Shown one piece after another: positions 34,683-42,255 of a DNA stretch of 64,000 bases (position 1 is its first letter; each line of letters opens with the position of its first letter). The translations under genes and the position numbers were made by a program. Source of the stretch: Collinsella aerofaciens (GTDB lineage: Bacteria > Actinomycetota > Coriobacteriia > Coriobacteriales > Coriobacteriaceae); contig CAJMHW010000001.1 in assembly GCA_905213325.1 (NCBI GenBank), forward strand, positions 71,767 to 135,766, in the 5' to 3' direction. The notes below the pieces were generated by a model. It was not told the DNA's origin. It did no database searches and saw nothing but the letters and a program-made list of their open reading frames with translations.

Positions 34683-35482
34683 TGGAGGCGTTTTCGTTTG
34701 GCAGCTACTATCCCGGCGATAGTGCAATCCACCGCCTGGACCCGCGAACCAAGTTGCTCTTGGGCTTTGTGTTTCTGATCACGACGCTCACGGTCAGTAG
34801 CTTCCGCGGACTGGTCCTGGTCGCAATTTTCGTTGTGCTGATCTATACCGTGTCCTGGGTGCCGCTTCGCCGTGTCCTGTCATCGATGGCGCCGCTGCTG
34901 GCGATCGTCGTGGTGGTCGCGGTGCTCAACCTATTTACCGACCAGAGCGGGCACATCCTGTGGCAGCTCGGCTTTTTGCAGATAAGCGAGGGCTCGCTGC
35001 ATTCCTCCGGGTTTATGGCGTGCCGCCTGACCCTGATGATGGCCGGCATGAGCGCTATTACGCTCACCACGCCCACGCTCGATCTCACGGCAGGCTTTGA
35101 GCGTTTGCTCGCGCCGCTTGCGCGCGTGGGGCTTCCGGCACACGAGCTCGGCATGATCATGGGCATCGCGCTGCGTTTTATGCCGCAGTTTGCCACCGAG
35201 ATGAAGCAGACGGCGGACGCGCAGGCAAGTCGCGGCGCGCGCGTGACGGGTGGTCTGCTCGGCGGCGTGCGCATGCTCGCCAGCGTGGCAATTCCGCTGT
35301 TCACGGGCGTATTTCGTCATGCCGAGACACTTTCTGCCGCTATGGATGCACGTTGCTACCATGGCGAGCAGGGGCGTACGCGACTGCATGCGCTTATGTT
35401 TGGCCGCGTCGATGCGCTGGCCGCGGTGGCAACGGCGCTGCTGGTGGCAGTGGTTCTCGTTGTCAATTTGCAACTTGTTTAG
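34682..35482 (+). CDS. ecfT: ECF transporter transmembrane component EcfT
   Basis: A 266-aa membrane protein with about five to six hydrophobic segments. It begins FGSYYPGDSAIHRLDPRTKLL, the conserved EcfT N-terminus. The cytosolic coupling helices are seen as DAQASRGARV and MDARCYHGEQGRTR, carrying the A-R-G motifs that dock on the two ATPases. It couples ATP hydrolysis to toppling of the S-component. Its ATG overlaps the stop of the ATPase gene (TAATG), so the three transporter genes are translationally coupled. Confidence 0.94.
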   Translation: MEAFSFGSYYPGDSAIHRLDPRTKLLLGFVFLITTLTVSSFRGLVLVAIFVVLIYTVSWVPLRRVLSSMAPLLAIVVVVAVLNLFTDQSGHILWQLGFLQISEGSLHSSGFMACRLTLMMAGMSAITLTTPTLDLTAGFERLLAPLARVGLPAHELGMIMGIALRFMPQFATEMKQTADAQASRGARVTGGLLGGVRMLASVAIPLFTGVFRHAETLSAAMDARCYHGEQGRTRLHALMFGRVDALAAVATALLVAVVLVVNLQLV

Positions 35483-35512
35483 GCGCGATTCGAGCGCAAG
35501 AAAGGGATTCCT

Positions 35513-35959
35513 ATGACCGATATCGACCGTACGGCCCAACTCGAGCGCGCCTGCACATACCTCAGGCGCATCCCCGCGTGGTTTCTGGCTACGACTGATG
35601 CGAACGATGGGCATCAGCCGCGCGTAAGGCCGTTCTCGTTTGCCATGGTCGATAACGGCAAGCTGTGGTTTTGCACGTCGCGCGACAAGGACGTGTGGGC
35701 AGAGCTCGGCGCGAACCCCAAGTTTGAGCTTTCGGGCTGGAAGCCGGGGGAGTGCTGGATCGTATTGTCCGGCGAGGCCGCGCTCGAGGACGATGCAGTC
35801 GTGAGCGACCGCGTTCGCGAAGCAGGCTTTAAGCACATGGTGGGCATTGGCGAGAATCACGAGAGCGCCAACGACGGTCGCCTTGCGTTTTTCTCGGTCC
35901 GCAATATCGCCGCCCGCTTCTGCGATATCGACGGCAGCGAAGAGCATCTGGAGCTCTAG
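35513..35959 (+). CDS. Pyridoxamine 5'-phosphate oxidase-like flavoprotein 1
   Basis: A 148-aa protein of the split-barrel FMN-binding (PNPOx-like) superfamily. It has IPAWFLATTD, PRVRPFSFAMVDNGKLWFCTSRDKDVW in two adjacent strands, ELSGWKPGECWIVLSG and a C-terminal RLAFFSVRNIAARF. The family includes small flavin reductases and F420/FMN binding proteins; the substrate is unknown. AAGAAAGG precedes the ATG. It lies 30 bp after ecfT in the riboflavin-uptake operon, which supports a flavin cofactor. A shorter paralogue follows. Confidence 0.82.
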   Translation: MTDIDRTAQLERACTYLRRIPAWFLATTDANDGHQPRVRPFSFAMVDNGKLWFCTSRDKDVWAELGANPKFELSGWKPGECWIVLSGEAALEDDAVVSDRVREAGFKHMVGIGENHESANDGRLAFFSVRNIAARFCDIDGSEEHLEL

Positions 35960-36010
35960 CGCGTCTCAAATTAACTACCCGTTCCGAATTAGCTAGTGGC
36001 AGGAGGAAAC

Positions 36011-36421
36011 GTGGACGGATTGAATACGGTGTTGGAGTATCTGACGTCGGTGCCGGCGTGGTATCTGGCGACGAGCGTGGACGGGCAGCCGCATGTGCGT
36101 CCGTTCTCGTTTGCACAGATCCAGGATGGCAAGCTGTGGTTTGTGACAGCGCGCACCAAAGATGTGTGGCAGGAGCTGCTGCAAAACCAGCGCTTTGAGG
36201 CCACGAGTTGGTGGCCGGGCCATGGTTGGTTGATCCTGCGCGGGCGTGCGGGGCTGGAAGACCGGGCTTCGAGCGAAATGCGCGAGGCCGGATGGAAACA
36301 TCTTGAGCGCTTGAGCGAGCACTATGAGGGACCTAACGACCCCACGCTCGTCTTCTTTAGCGTCGAGGATCCCGAGGCTTTTATCTGCAATCACGACGAA
36401 TGGGTGCCGGTCGAGCTCTAG
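36011..36421 (+). CDS. Pyridoxamine 5'-phosphate oxidase-like flavoprotein 2
   Basis: A 136-aa paralogue of the preceding gene: VPAWYLATSVDGQPHVRPFS, IQDGKLWFVTARTKDVW, WWPGHGWLILRGRAGL and TLVFFSVEDPEAFIC align along the whole length. The tandem pair therefore arose by duplication and divergence. The GTG start at 36011 follows AGGAGGAAAC. Both presumably bind FMN as homodimeric split barrels. A strong hairpin follows before the arg operon, which closes the riboflavin-linked transcription unit. Confidence 0.82.
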   Translation: MDGLNTVLEYLTSVPAWYLATSVDGQPHVRPFSFAQIQDGKLWFVTARTKDVWQELLQNQRFEATSWWPGHGWLILRGRAGLEDRASSEMREAGWKHLERLSEHYEGPNDPTLVFFSVEDPEAFICNHDEWVPVEL

Positions 36422-36458
36422 CCAGCTGGCTCATCCTAACAACTTAGTTTTCGCATGG

Positions 36459-36512
36459 GCGGGCCCCGTATTGCCCGGTGTCGTTAGGAGCGCCGGTCAA
36501 TACGGGGCCCGC
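36459..36512 (+). terminator. Long hairpin closing the flavin operon
   Basis: Perfect 15-bp stem GCGGGCCCCGTATTG / CAATACGGGGCCCGC (36459-36473 with 36498-36512); CCGG pairs inside the loop. Only a weak T-run (TCTGTTTG) follows. Confidence 0.65.
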
Positions 36513-36557
36513 TCTGTTTGTCAATTCCTTCGCGTGAATGTGTCTGGTTTGTTTCAA

Positions 36558-36607
36558 TGCATGAATATGCAAAAGATTTGCGTATAAATGCATCTTTTGG
36601 TGCTAAA
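36558..36607 (+). promoter_or_regulatory. Tandem ARG-box operators and argC promoter
   Basis: TGCATGAATATGCA (36558-36571) and TGCGTATAAATGCA (36579-36592) each fit a relaxed ARG-box (TGNATAWWWATNCA) with one mismatch. Their centres are 21 bp apart, the spacing used by ArgR hexamers. TTGCGT (36578-36583) and GCTAAA (36602-36607), 18 bp apart, could be the promoter, so ArgR would block it directly. Confidence 0.7.
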
Positions 36608-36678
36608 GTTTCAACCCACTTCATAACGACCACTGCGAAATGCGCATCGGTGCATAAATCGCAGACAAGGAGTCTGAT

Positions 36679-37749
36679 ATGTCTTTGAAGGTTGGAATCG
36701 TCGGTGCGGCAGGATATGCCGGTGCCGAGCTCATTCGCCTCGTACTCGGCCATCCCGAGCTTGAACTTGTCGCCATCACGTCCAATGCCGATGCCGGCCA
36801 GCCGCTGTCCGTGGTGTATCCGAGTTTCGCCGGCGTGAGCGATCTTGTCTTCACGACGCACGATGCTCCCGAGCTTACATCCTGCGACGCTGTCTTTTTG
36901 GCCGTGCCGCACACCGCCGCCATGGCACAGGTGCCCGCACTGCTTGCCGCAGGCGTTTCCTGCTTCGACTTGTCTGCCGATTACCGCCTGAGCGATCCGG
37001 CCGTGTTCGAGACATGGTATGCCGCCGAGCACACGAGCCCCGAGCTGCTCAAGACCCGCGCTTTCGGCCTGCCCGAGCTGTTCTGTCGGGACTTGGAGAC
37101 CGCCGCATCCGATTATGCTGGCGGCAAGTCCGTGCTGGTTGCCTGCGCCGGTTGCTACCCCACCGCAACGAGTCTTGCTGCCGCGCCTGCCGTGCGCGCG
37201 GGGTGGGTGGCCGAGAACGGCCCCGTAATCGTCGATGCCATTAGCGGCGTGACGGGTGCTGGTAAGTCCTGTAACGCCCGCACTCATTTTTGCAGCGCGG
37301 ACGAGAACCTGGAGGCCTATGGCGTGGGTAAGCATCGTCATACGCCCGAGATCGAGCAGATTCTTGGCCTGGCCGACCGCATCGTCTTTACCCCGCATCT
37401 GGCACCGCTCAAGCGCGGTCTGCTCTCCACGGTGACGTTGCCGCTCGCACCGCAGGCTCTCGACACACTGACCCTTGAGGACGTCGTCGACTATTACAAG
37501 CAGTTCTACGCCGGTCGTACTTTTGTGCGCGTGCTCGATGCCGGCCAGCAGCCCAAGACGGACTCGGTCGTCGGCACCAATGCCGCCCAGATTGGCCTTG
37601 CGCTCAACAAGCGCGCAGGCGTGCTGGTGGCGACAGGTGCAATCGACAATCTGTGCAAGGGTGCTGCGGGCCAGGCGGTCCAGTGTGCCAATATCATCTT
37701 TGGATTTGATGAGCGACGAGGCTTGCCCACAGTGGCGTGCCCGGTGTAG
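36679..37749 (+). CDS. argC: N-acetyl-gamma-glutamyl-phosphate reductase
   Basis: A 356-aa NADPH-dependent enzyme, third step of ornithine/arginine synthesis. The Rossmann motif is VGIVGAAGYAGAELIRL, the catalytic Cys is in VACAGCYPTATSL, and GVTGAGKS plus HRHTPEIEQ follow; the C-terminus has NLCKGAAGQAVQCANI. Length is normal. AAGGAG precedes the ATG. It is the first gene of an argC-argJ-argB-argD block behind the ARG-box pair. A terminator-like hairpin lies between it and argJ. Confidence 0.96.
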   Translation: MSLKVGIVGAAGYAGAELIRLVLGHPELELVAITSNADAGQPLSVVYPSFAGVSDLVFTTHDAPELTSCDAVFLAVPHTAAMAQVPALLAAGVSCFDLSADYRLSDPAVFETWYAAEHTSPELLKTRAFGLPELFCRDLETAASDYAGGKSVLVACAGCYPTATSLAAAPAVRAGWVAENGPVIVDAISGVTGAGKSCNARTHFCSADENLEAYGVGKHRHTPEIEQILGLADRIVFTPHLAPLKRGLLSTVTLPLAPQALDTLTLEDVVDYYKQFYAGRTFVRVLDAGQQPKTDSVVGTNAAQIGLALNKRAGVLVATGAIDNLCKGAAGQAVQCANIIFGFDERRGLPTVACPV

Positions 37750-37826
37750 CACATTCGATTGTTAACGATTTGGTAGTCGGGTATCGAGTTGGGCGCCACT
37801 TTTAAGCTGGTCTAGTAGTTGCGACC

Positions 37827-37858
37827 GGTATGGCGTGCCAGCCGATGCCCGCTTTTTT
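37827..37858 (+). terminator. Attenuator-like hairpin between argC and argJ
   Basis: GGTATGGC (37827-37834) pairs with GCCGATGCC (37841-37849, one bulged base), followed by CGCTTTTTTATTT. Because the downstream genes belong to the same pathway, it would reduce rather than abolish read-through. Confidence 0.5.
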
Positions 37859-37884
37859 ATTTGATATAAGGAGTCGTAGGGACG

Positions 37885-39153
37885 ATGAATATAGAGCAGC
37901 TCGATATCAAGATTCGCGCCGTCGAGGGCGGCGTTACGGCAGCGGCCGGCTTTAAGGCCGCGGGTATTCATGCAGGTTTTCGCAAGAATCCCGAGCGCTT
38001 GGATTACGCGCTCGTCGTGCCCGATAAACCCTGTCCCGGCGCCGGTGTGTTTACGACCAACCGCTTTTGCGCAGCGCCCGTGCAGGTGAGCCGCGCCAAT
38101 CTGGGCGGTGCCGATAAGGGCTATGGCATCATCGCCGGTGTCTCGGTCAACTCCGGTAACGCCAACGCGGCCACCGGTGAGACGGGCCTTGCCTGCGCGC
38201 GCGAGACGTGCAACATCGCCTCGCAGGTCATCGGCTGTGAGCCCCAGCAGATCCTGGTTGCCTCCACGGGTGTGATTGGACAGATTCTGCCGATCGACAC
38301 GTTTGAGACAGCCGTTCCGTCTGCATACGAGGCACTCTCTGCCCATGGCGGTGCCGCTGCAGCTCGTGCCATCATGACGACCGATACCCACTCCAAGGAG
38401 TATGCCGTTCGCTACCGCAGTGAGGCTGCGAGCCATGCGGGCAACGCTTATACGGTGGGCGGCATGTGCAAGGGCTCGGGCATGATTATGCCCAATATGG
38501 CCACCATGATCGCGGTCATTACTACCGATGCCCCCGTCGAGCCGGCGGCGCTCCACGCCCTGTTGCTCTCGACCGTTAAGCAGACCTTCAATAAGGTGAC
38601 GGTCGATTCCGATACCTCGACCAACGACACCTGTATCATGCTTGCTTCTGGCGCTGCTGCCGCAGATGCCGAGCCTATTGTCGAGGGCTCTGACGCCTTC
38701 GACGAGCTGGCCTTTGCCGTGCATGAGGTGTGCGAGAGCCTGGCGCGCAACATCGCGGCCGATGGCGAGGGTGCTTCGAAGCTCGTGACGGTTAACGTTA
38801 CCGGTGCCGCCAACGACGAGGAAGCCGATATCGCTGCCCGTGCCGTCGCCAACTCGCCACTCGTCAAGACCTGCATCGCTGGCCACGACTGCAACTGGGG
38901 CCGCGTTGCCATGGCGCTTGGCAAGTGCGGCGTGAAGTTTAATCAGGAAGACGTTTCCATCGACATGATGGGCATGCCGGTCTGCCGCGATGGCCTGACC
39001 GTTCCCTTTGACGAGGACGAGGCTCTGCGACGTTTTGAGGCGCCCGAGATCGTGATCTCGGCTGACCTGGGTGCAGGCGACGCGGCGACGACCGTGTGGA
39101 CCTGCGACCTTACGCACGAGTACATCTCCATCAACGGTGACTACCGTTCCTAG
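37885..39153 (+). CDS. argJ: Glutamate N-acetyltransferase / ornithine acetyltransferase ArgJ
   Basis: A 422-aa Ntn-type enzyme that recycles the acetyl group from N-acetylornithine to glutamate. The autocleavage site with nucleophilic Thr is in SGMIMPNMATMIAVI; FTTNRFCAAPVQ, NSGNANAATGE, LVASTGVIGQILPID and the closing TCDLTHEYISINGDYRS are also characteristic. It is probably processed into alpha and beta chains. Whether it is also able to use acetyl-CoA cannot be told. Its presence implies the cyclic ornithine route. AAGGAG stands upstream of the ATG. Confidence 0.96.
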   Translation: MNIEQLDIKIRAVEGGVTAAAGFKAAGIHAGFRKNPERLDYALVVPDKPCPGAGVFTTNRFCAAPVQVSRANLGGADKGYGIIAGVSVNSGNANAATGETGLACARETCNIASQVIGCEPQQILVASTGVIGQILPIDTFETAVPSAYEALSAHGGAAAARAIMTTDTHSKEYAVRYRSEAASHAGNAYTVGGMCKGSGMIMPNMATMIAVITTDAPVEPAALHALLLSTVKQTFNKVTVDSDTSTNDTCIMLASGAAAADAEPIVEGSDAFDELAFAVHEVCESLARNIAADGEGASKLVTVNVTGAANDEEADIAARAVANSPLVKTCIAGHDCNWGRVAMALGKCGVKFNQEDVSIDMMGMPVCRDGLTVPFDEDEALRRFEAPEIVISADLGAGDAATTVWTCDLTHEYISINGDYRS

Positions 39154-39234
39154 ATTCCAGGCACGCTGCGCATCTTGCCGCGATTGCGGACAGCGGAGCA
39201 CGGCGCGATAACGAAACGAAAGACGAGGCAGATT

Positions 39235-40215
39235 ATGAAATTCGCACGCGATTGTCGTTCGAGCGAATCCAACGAAGCAACCGCGCAGCTGCTGTTCGAA
39301 GCACTGCCGTGGATTAAAAACCTGACCGGCAAGACGGTCGTTATCAAGTATGGCGGAGCCGCCATGGTCGATGAGCAACTGCGCCGCGACGTGATGAGCG
39401 ACATCGTTTTGCTCAAGATCATCGGCATGCGCCCCGTCATCGTGCATGGCGGCGGCAAGGCCATCAACGAGGCGCTGAGCCATTACGATATTCCCGTCGA
39501 GTTTAAGAACGGTCAGCGCGTGACCACGCCGGCGACTATGGATATCGTGCGCGAGGTGCTGGGCGGCAAGGTTAACCAGGAGCTGGTCGCTGCCATCAAC
39601 CACCACGGTAATTTGGCCGTAGGCGTGTCGGGCAGTGATGCCGGCACGCTCATCGCCGAGCCGCTCGACCCCGAGCTCGGTCGCGTGGGCAAAGTGACGC
39701 ACGTCAACACCGACTATATCGAGCGCTTGCTCGATAGCGAGTACATTCCCGTTATCGCTACCGTCGCGGCGGGGGAGGACGGCGGATTCTTCAACATCAA
39801 TGCCGATACCGCTGCTGGTGCCGTTGCGGCGGCGCTTCATGCGCATAAGGCGATCTTTTTGACCGACGTCGATGGCCTGTACAAGGACTTTAGCGATAAG
39901 GATTCGCTTATCTCTAACCTAACGCTCGACGAGGTTAACGAGATGCTCTACGGCGGGGAGGTCGATAAGGGCATGATTCCCAAGCTGCGTGCGGCCGTCG
40001 ATGCGCTTGCCGGCGGCGTATTTCGTGCCCACATCATTAACGGTACCACGCCGCATTCTCTGCTCCTGGAGCTGCTGACCGATGCCGGCGTCGGTACCGT
40101 GATCCATTCCACCGAGACGGCCTACGAGTTCGATACGCACCCGCACCCGCTTTCGACCTTTGCAGCGCGCCTGACCGAGAACCTCGACGAGGTCGAGAAG
40201 CTTCAAACGGTCTAG
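39235..40215 (+). CDS. argB: Acetylglutamate kinase
   Basis: A 326-aa amino-acid kinase, second step of the pathway. It shows VVIKYGGAAM, IVHGGGKAIN, GVSGSDAGTLIAE and NINADTAAGAVAAAL, the nucleotide and acetylglutamate binding segments. The N-terminal helix ahead of the core (residues 1-25) is of the type that makes arginine-sensitive hexameric enzymes, so feedback inhibition by arginine is plausible. The start ATG at 39235 is preferred to 39175 because the protein then begins at the expected helix. It lies 81 bp after argJ. Confidence 0.95.
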   Translation: MKFARDCRSSESNEATAQLLFEALPWIKNLTGKTVVIKYGGAAMVDEQLRRDVMSDIVLLKIIGMRPVIVHGGGKAINEALSHYDIPVEFKNGQRVTTPATMDIVREVLGGKVNQELVAAINHHGNLAVGVSGSDAGTLIAEPLDPELGRVGKVTHVNTDYIERLLDSEYIPVIATVAAGEDGGFFNINADTAAGAVAAALHAHKAIFLTDVDGLYKDFSDKDSLISNLTLDEVNEMLYGGEVDKGMIPKLRAAVDALAGGVFRAHIINGTTPHSLLLELLTDAGVGTVIHSTETAYEFDTHPHPLSTFAARLTENLDEVEKLQTV

Positions 40216-40283
40216 CCGGCTCGAAATTGCTACGCCATTACGCCCAAACTCCGCGCTACCTGGCGCTTAACGAAAGGTATCTC

Positions 40284-41567
40284 ATGTCACTTGCAGCACA
40301 ACAATCACTCGAGTCCCACTACGTCATGCACACCTTTGGCCGCTCGCCGGTCGAGTTTGTCGAAGGCCGCGGCATGAAGCTCACCGGCGACGATGGCCGT
40401 GAGTATCTTGACTTTCTTGCTGGTATCGGTGTGTGCAGCCTTGGCCACGGCAACCCGGCAGTGCTGTCGGCGCTCGAGGCGCAGACCAAAAAGCTCATGC
40501 ATGTCTCCAATTACTTCTACATCGAGCAGCGTGGCCAGGTCGCGGCGCTGCTGTCCAAACTCGCTAACGACGATACGGACGGTGCGCGCGTGCTTGCCGA
40601 CGCGATTGCCGCCGGCGACGAGACCACAGCGGCGGCACTTGGCGCTCCGGCTGCGGGCGAGCAGGTGTGGGAGACGTTCTTTGCCAATTCCGGTGCCGAG
40701 GCCAACGAGGGCTCGATGAAGCTCGCGCGTCTGTACGCCAAGCGTGCCGGCAACGGTGGCAACACCATCGTGTGCATGCGCGGCGGCTTTCACGGTCGTA
40801 CGCTCGAGACCATTGCCGCGACCATGCAGGATTGGCTGCAGGACAGTTTCCGCCCGCTGCCGGGTGGCTTTGTGGCCTGTACGCCCAACGATGTGGATGA
40901 GCTGCGTGCAATCTTTAAGCAGTTGGGCAGTGAAATCTGTGCTGTGATGCTCGAGCCGATCCAGGGCGAGAGCGGTGTGCATCCCATGACCGAGGAGTTT
41001 ATGGCTGCGGCGCGCGACTTGGCGCACGAGGTGGGTGCCGTGCTTATCGCCGACGAGGTCCAGTGCGGAATCTTTCGCACGGGTAAGCCGTTTGCGTTCC
41101 AGACCTATGGCGTGGAGCCCGACATTATGAGCCTTGCCAAGGGCATTGCCGACGGCGTGCCCATGGGTGCCGTGGTGGCAAAGAAGGAAATCGCCGACGT
41201 CTTTAAGCCCGGCGATCATGGTTCGACCTTCGGCGGTAGCTGCTTGGCCATCGCGGCGTGTGCCGCGACGCTCTCCGTGCTTGTGCGCGGCGATTATGCC
41301 GAGCATGCTGCCAAGGTGGGCGCCTATATGGAGGCAAAACTTGCCAAGCTGTCGCACGTGACCGAGGTACGTGGCCGTGGCTTGATGCTCGGCTGCGATC
41401 TGGATGATGCTGCGGGTGATGCACACGACGTTGTGGCCCGTGCGTTGGGGGCTGGTGCCGTGATCAACGCTACGGGCGCTCATACGCTGCGCTTTCTTCC
41501 GCCGCTCGTGTGCGAGGAAGCCGACGTGGACAGTTTGGTCGAGATTCTGTCGGACGTTTTGGGCTAA
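40284..41567 (+). CDS. argD: Acetylornithine aminotransferase
   Basis: A 427-aa PLP-dependent class-III aminotransferase. Markers: GREYLDFLAGIGVCSLGHGNP (split here), FFANSGAEANEGSMKLAR, the PLP-phosphate region, LIADEVQCGIFRTG, and the Schiff-base Lys in MSLAKGIADGVPMGA. An Ala-rich insert at about residues 95-125 (LADAIAAGDETTAAALG) is longer than usual. GAAAGG precedes the ATG at 40284. It is the last gene of the block; argF, argG and argH are not in this window, so the block by itself stops at N-acetylornithine/ornithine. Confidence 0.94.
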   Translation: MSLAAQQSLESHYVMHTFGRSPVEFVEGRGMKLTGDDGREYLDFLAGIGVCSLGHGNPAVLSALEAQTKKLMHVSNYFYIEQRGQVAALLSKLANDDTDGARVLADAIAAGDETTAAALGAPAAGEQVWETFFANSGAEANEGSMKLARLYAKRAGNGGNTIVCMRGGFHGRTLETIAATMQDWLQDSFRPLPGGFVACTPNDVDELRAIFKQLGSEICAVMLEPIQGESGVHPMTEEFMAAARDLAHEVGAVLIADEVQCGIFRTGKPFAFQTYGVEPDIMSLAKGIADGVPMGAVVAKKEIADVFKPGDHGSTFGGSCLAIAACAATLSVLVRGDYAEHAAKVGAYMEAKLAKLSHVTEVRGRGLMLGCDLDDAAGDAHDVVARALGAGAVINATGAHTLRFLPPLVCEEADVDSLVEILSDVLG

Positions 41568-41592
41568 CGCAGCGCAATACCTCAATTTGGAC

Positions 41593-41652
41593 CGGGTTCC
41601 GGACTGCGGGCGTGTCCTATGTGGCATGATTCAGCGGTCTGGAGCCCGTTTT
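41593..41652 (+). terminator. Terminator of the arg block
   Basis: CGGGTTCCGGAC (41593-41604) pairs with GTCTGGAGCCCG (41637-41648) with two G-U pairs, followed by TTTT. Confidence 0.65.
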
Positions 41653-41929
41653 GCCTTAGATTCGCTAAGGCAGGGAGACCTGCTGGTCAAATAACATCAA
41701 ATATGAGTAGTGTTACCGATTTGGTAGCAGCAATTTTGGACTAATAAGGCCAGATGGCAAGTCGAAATGGCGATGAATGCACGATTTTGATCCAACTGTT
41801 AGTCCTAATAATGGACATATGCTGCGTAACTTAAGCAAATACTATCTTTTTATATGTTGCAAACAAAGTAGCAGTATTCATTTTTGCCATTATTTGGCCA
41901 CGGCCTTTGTGACAGACGTGCTGGCGGGT

Positions 41930-41948
41930 TCGAATCCCATGCACCGGG
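41930..41948 (+). other. tRNA-like T-arm fragment
   Basis: GGCGGGTTCGAATCCCATGC resembles the T-arm and acceptor side of a tRNA. The matching 5' half is absent upstream, and the orientation is opposite to the intact tRNA-Val. Probably a remnant. Confidence 0.4.
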
Positions 41949-41957
41949 CGCAAGCAA

Positions 41958-41983
41958 AAACGGTCCCCTTGCGAGGACCGTTT
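41958..41983 (-). terminator. Terminator of tRNA-Val
   Basis: AAACGGTCC / GGACCGTTT (41958-41966 with 41975-41983); read on the minus strand it ends in TTTTT. Confidence 0.8.
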
Positions 41984-41992
41984 CCAATTCAG

Positions 41993-42068
41993 TGGTGGGC
42001 GATGAGGGATTCGAACCCCCAGCCTTGTGCGTGTAAAGCACCTGCGCTAACCGTTGCGCCAATCGCCC
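41993..42068 (-). tRNA. tRNA-Val (anticodon TAC)
   Basis: A 76-nt cloverleaf with encoded CCA. Acceptor stem GGGCGAT / ATCGCCC, T-arm GGGGGTTCGAATCCCTC, anticodon loop TTTACAC giving TAC. The outermost anticodon-stem pair is a G-A mismatch. Confidence 0.93.
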
Positions 42069-42078
42069 GTGCGGAGAG

Positions 42079-42087
42079 AGTATAGCA
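42079..42087 (-). promoter_or_regulatory. Extended -10 promoter element of tRNA-Val
   Basis: On the minus strand TGC-TATACT lies 10-18 bp upstream of the tRNA; no good -35 is seen, which is compatible with an extended -10. Confidence 0.45.
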
Positions 42088-42255
42088 AAACAATCGCCTC
42101 ATTCACCTCATATCCATTAAAGGTAACTCGCGCGTGTCACAGCGGAGCTGATTCAGTTGAGATTGCCTGAACATTCCGCCCCTCTTTACGCCCTCGGGTA
42201 TACTCAAAAGCTACTGATTCGATTTGATGCCCAGCAACAGCAGAGGGGATAGTAT

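Larger units (their letters stand above)
41568..41992. other. AT-rich 425-bp intergenic region without a gene
   Basis: After the arg terminator, 41660-41905 is visibly more AT-rich than the neighbours and has no supported gene. It ends in a tRNA-like T-arm (41930-41948) and a terminator. It could be the scar of an integrated element. Confidence 0.55.

Noticed and set aside
37762..39846. 694-codon minus-strand frame
   Set aside because: Antisense of argJ and argB.
41777..42085. 102-codon + strand frame
   Set aside because: It crosses the T-arm fragment, a terminator and the antisense of tRNA-Val.
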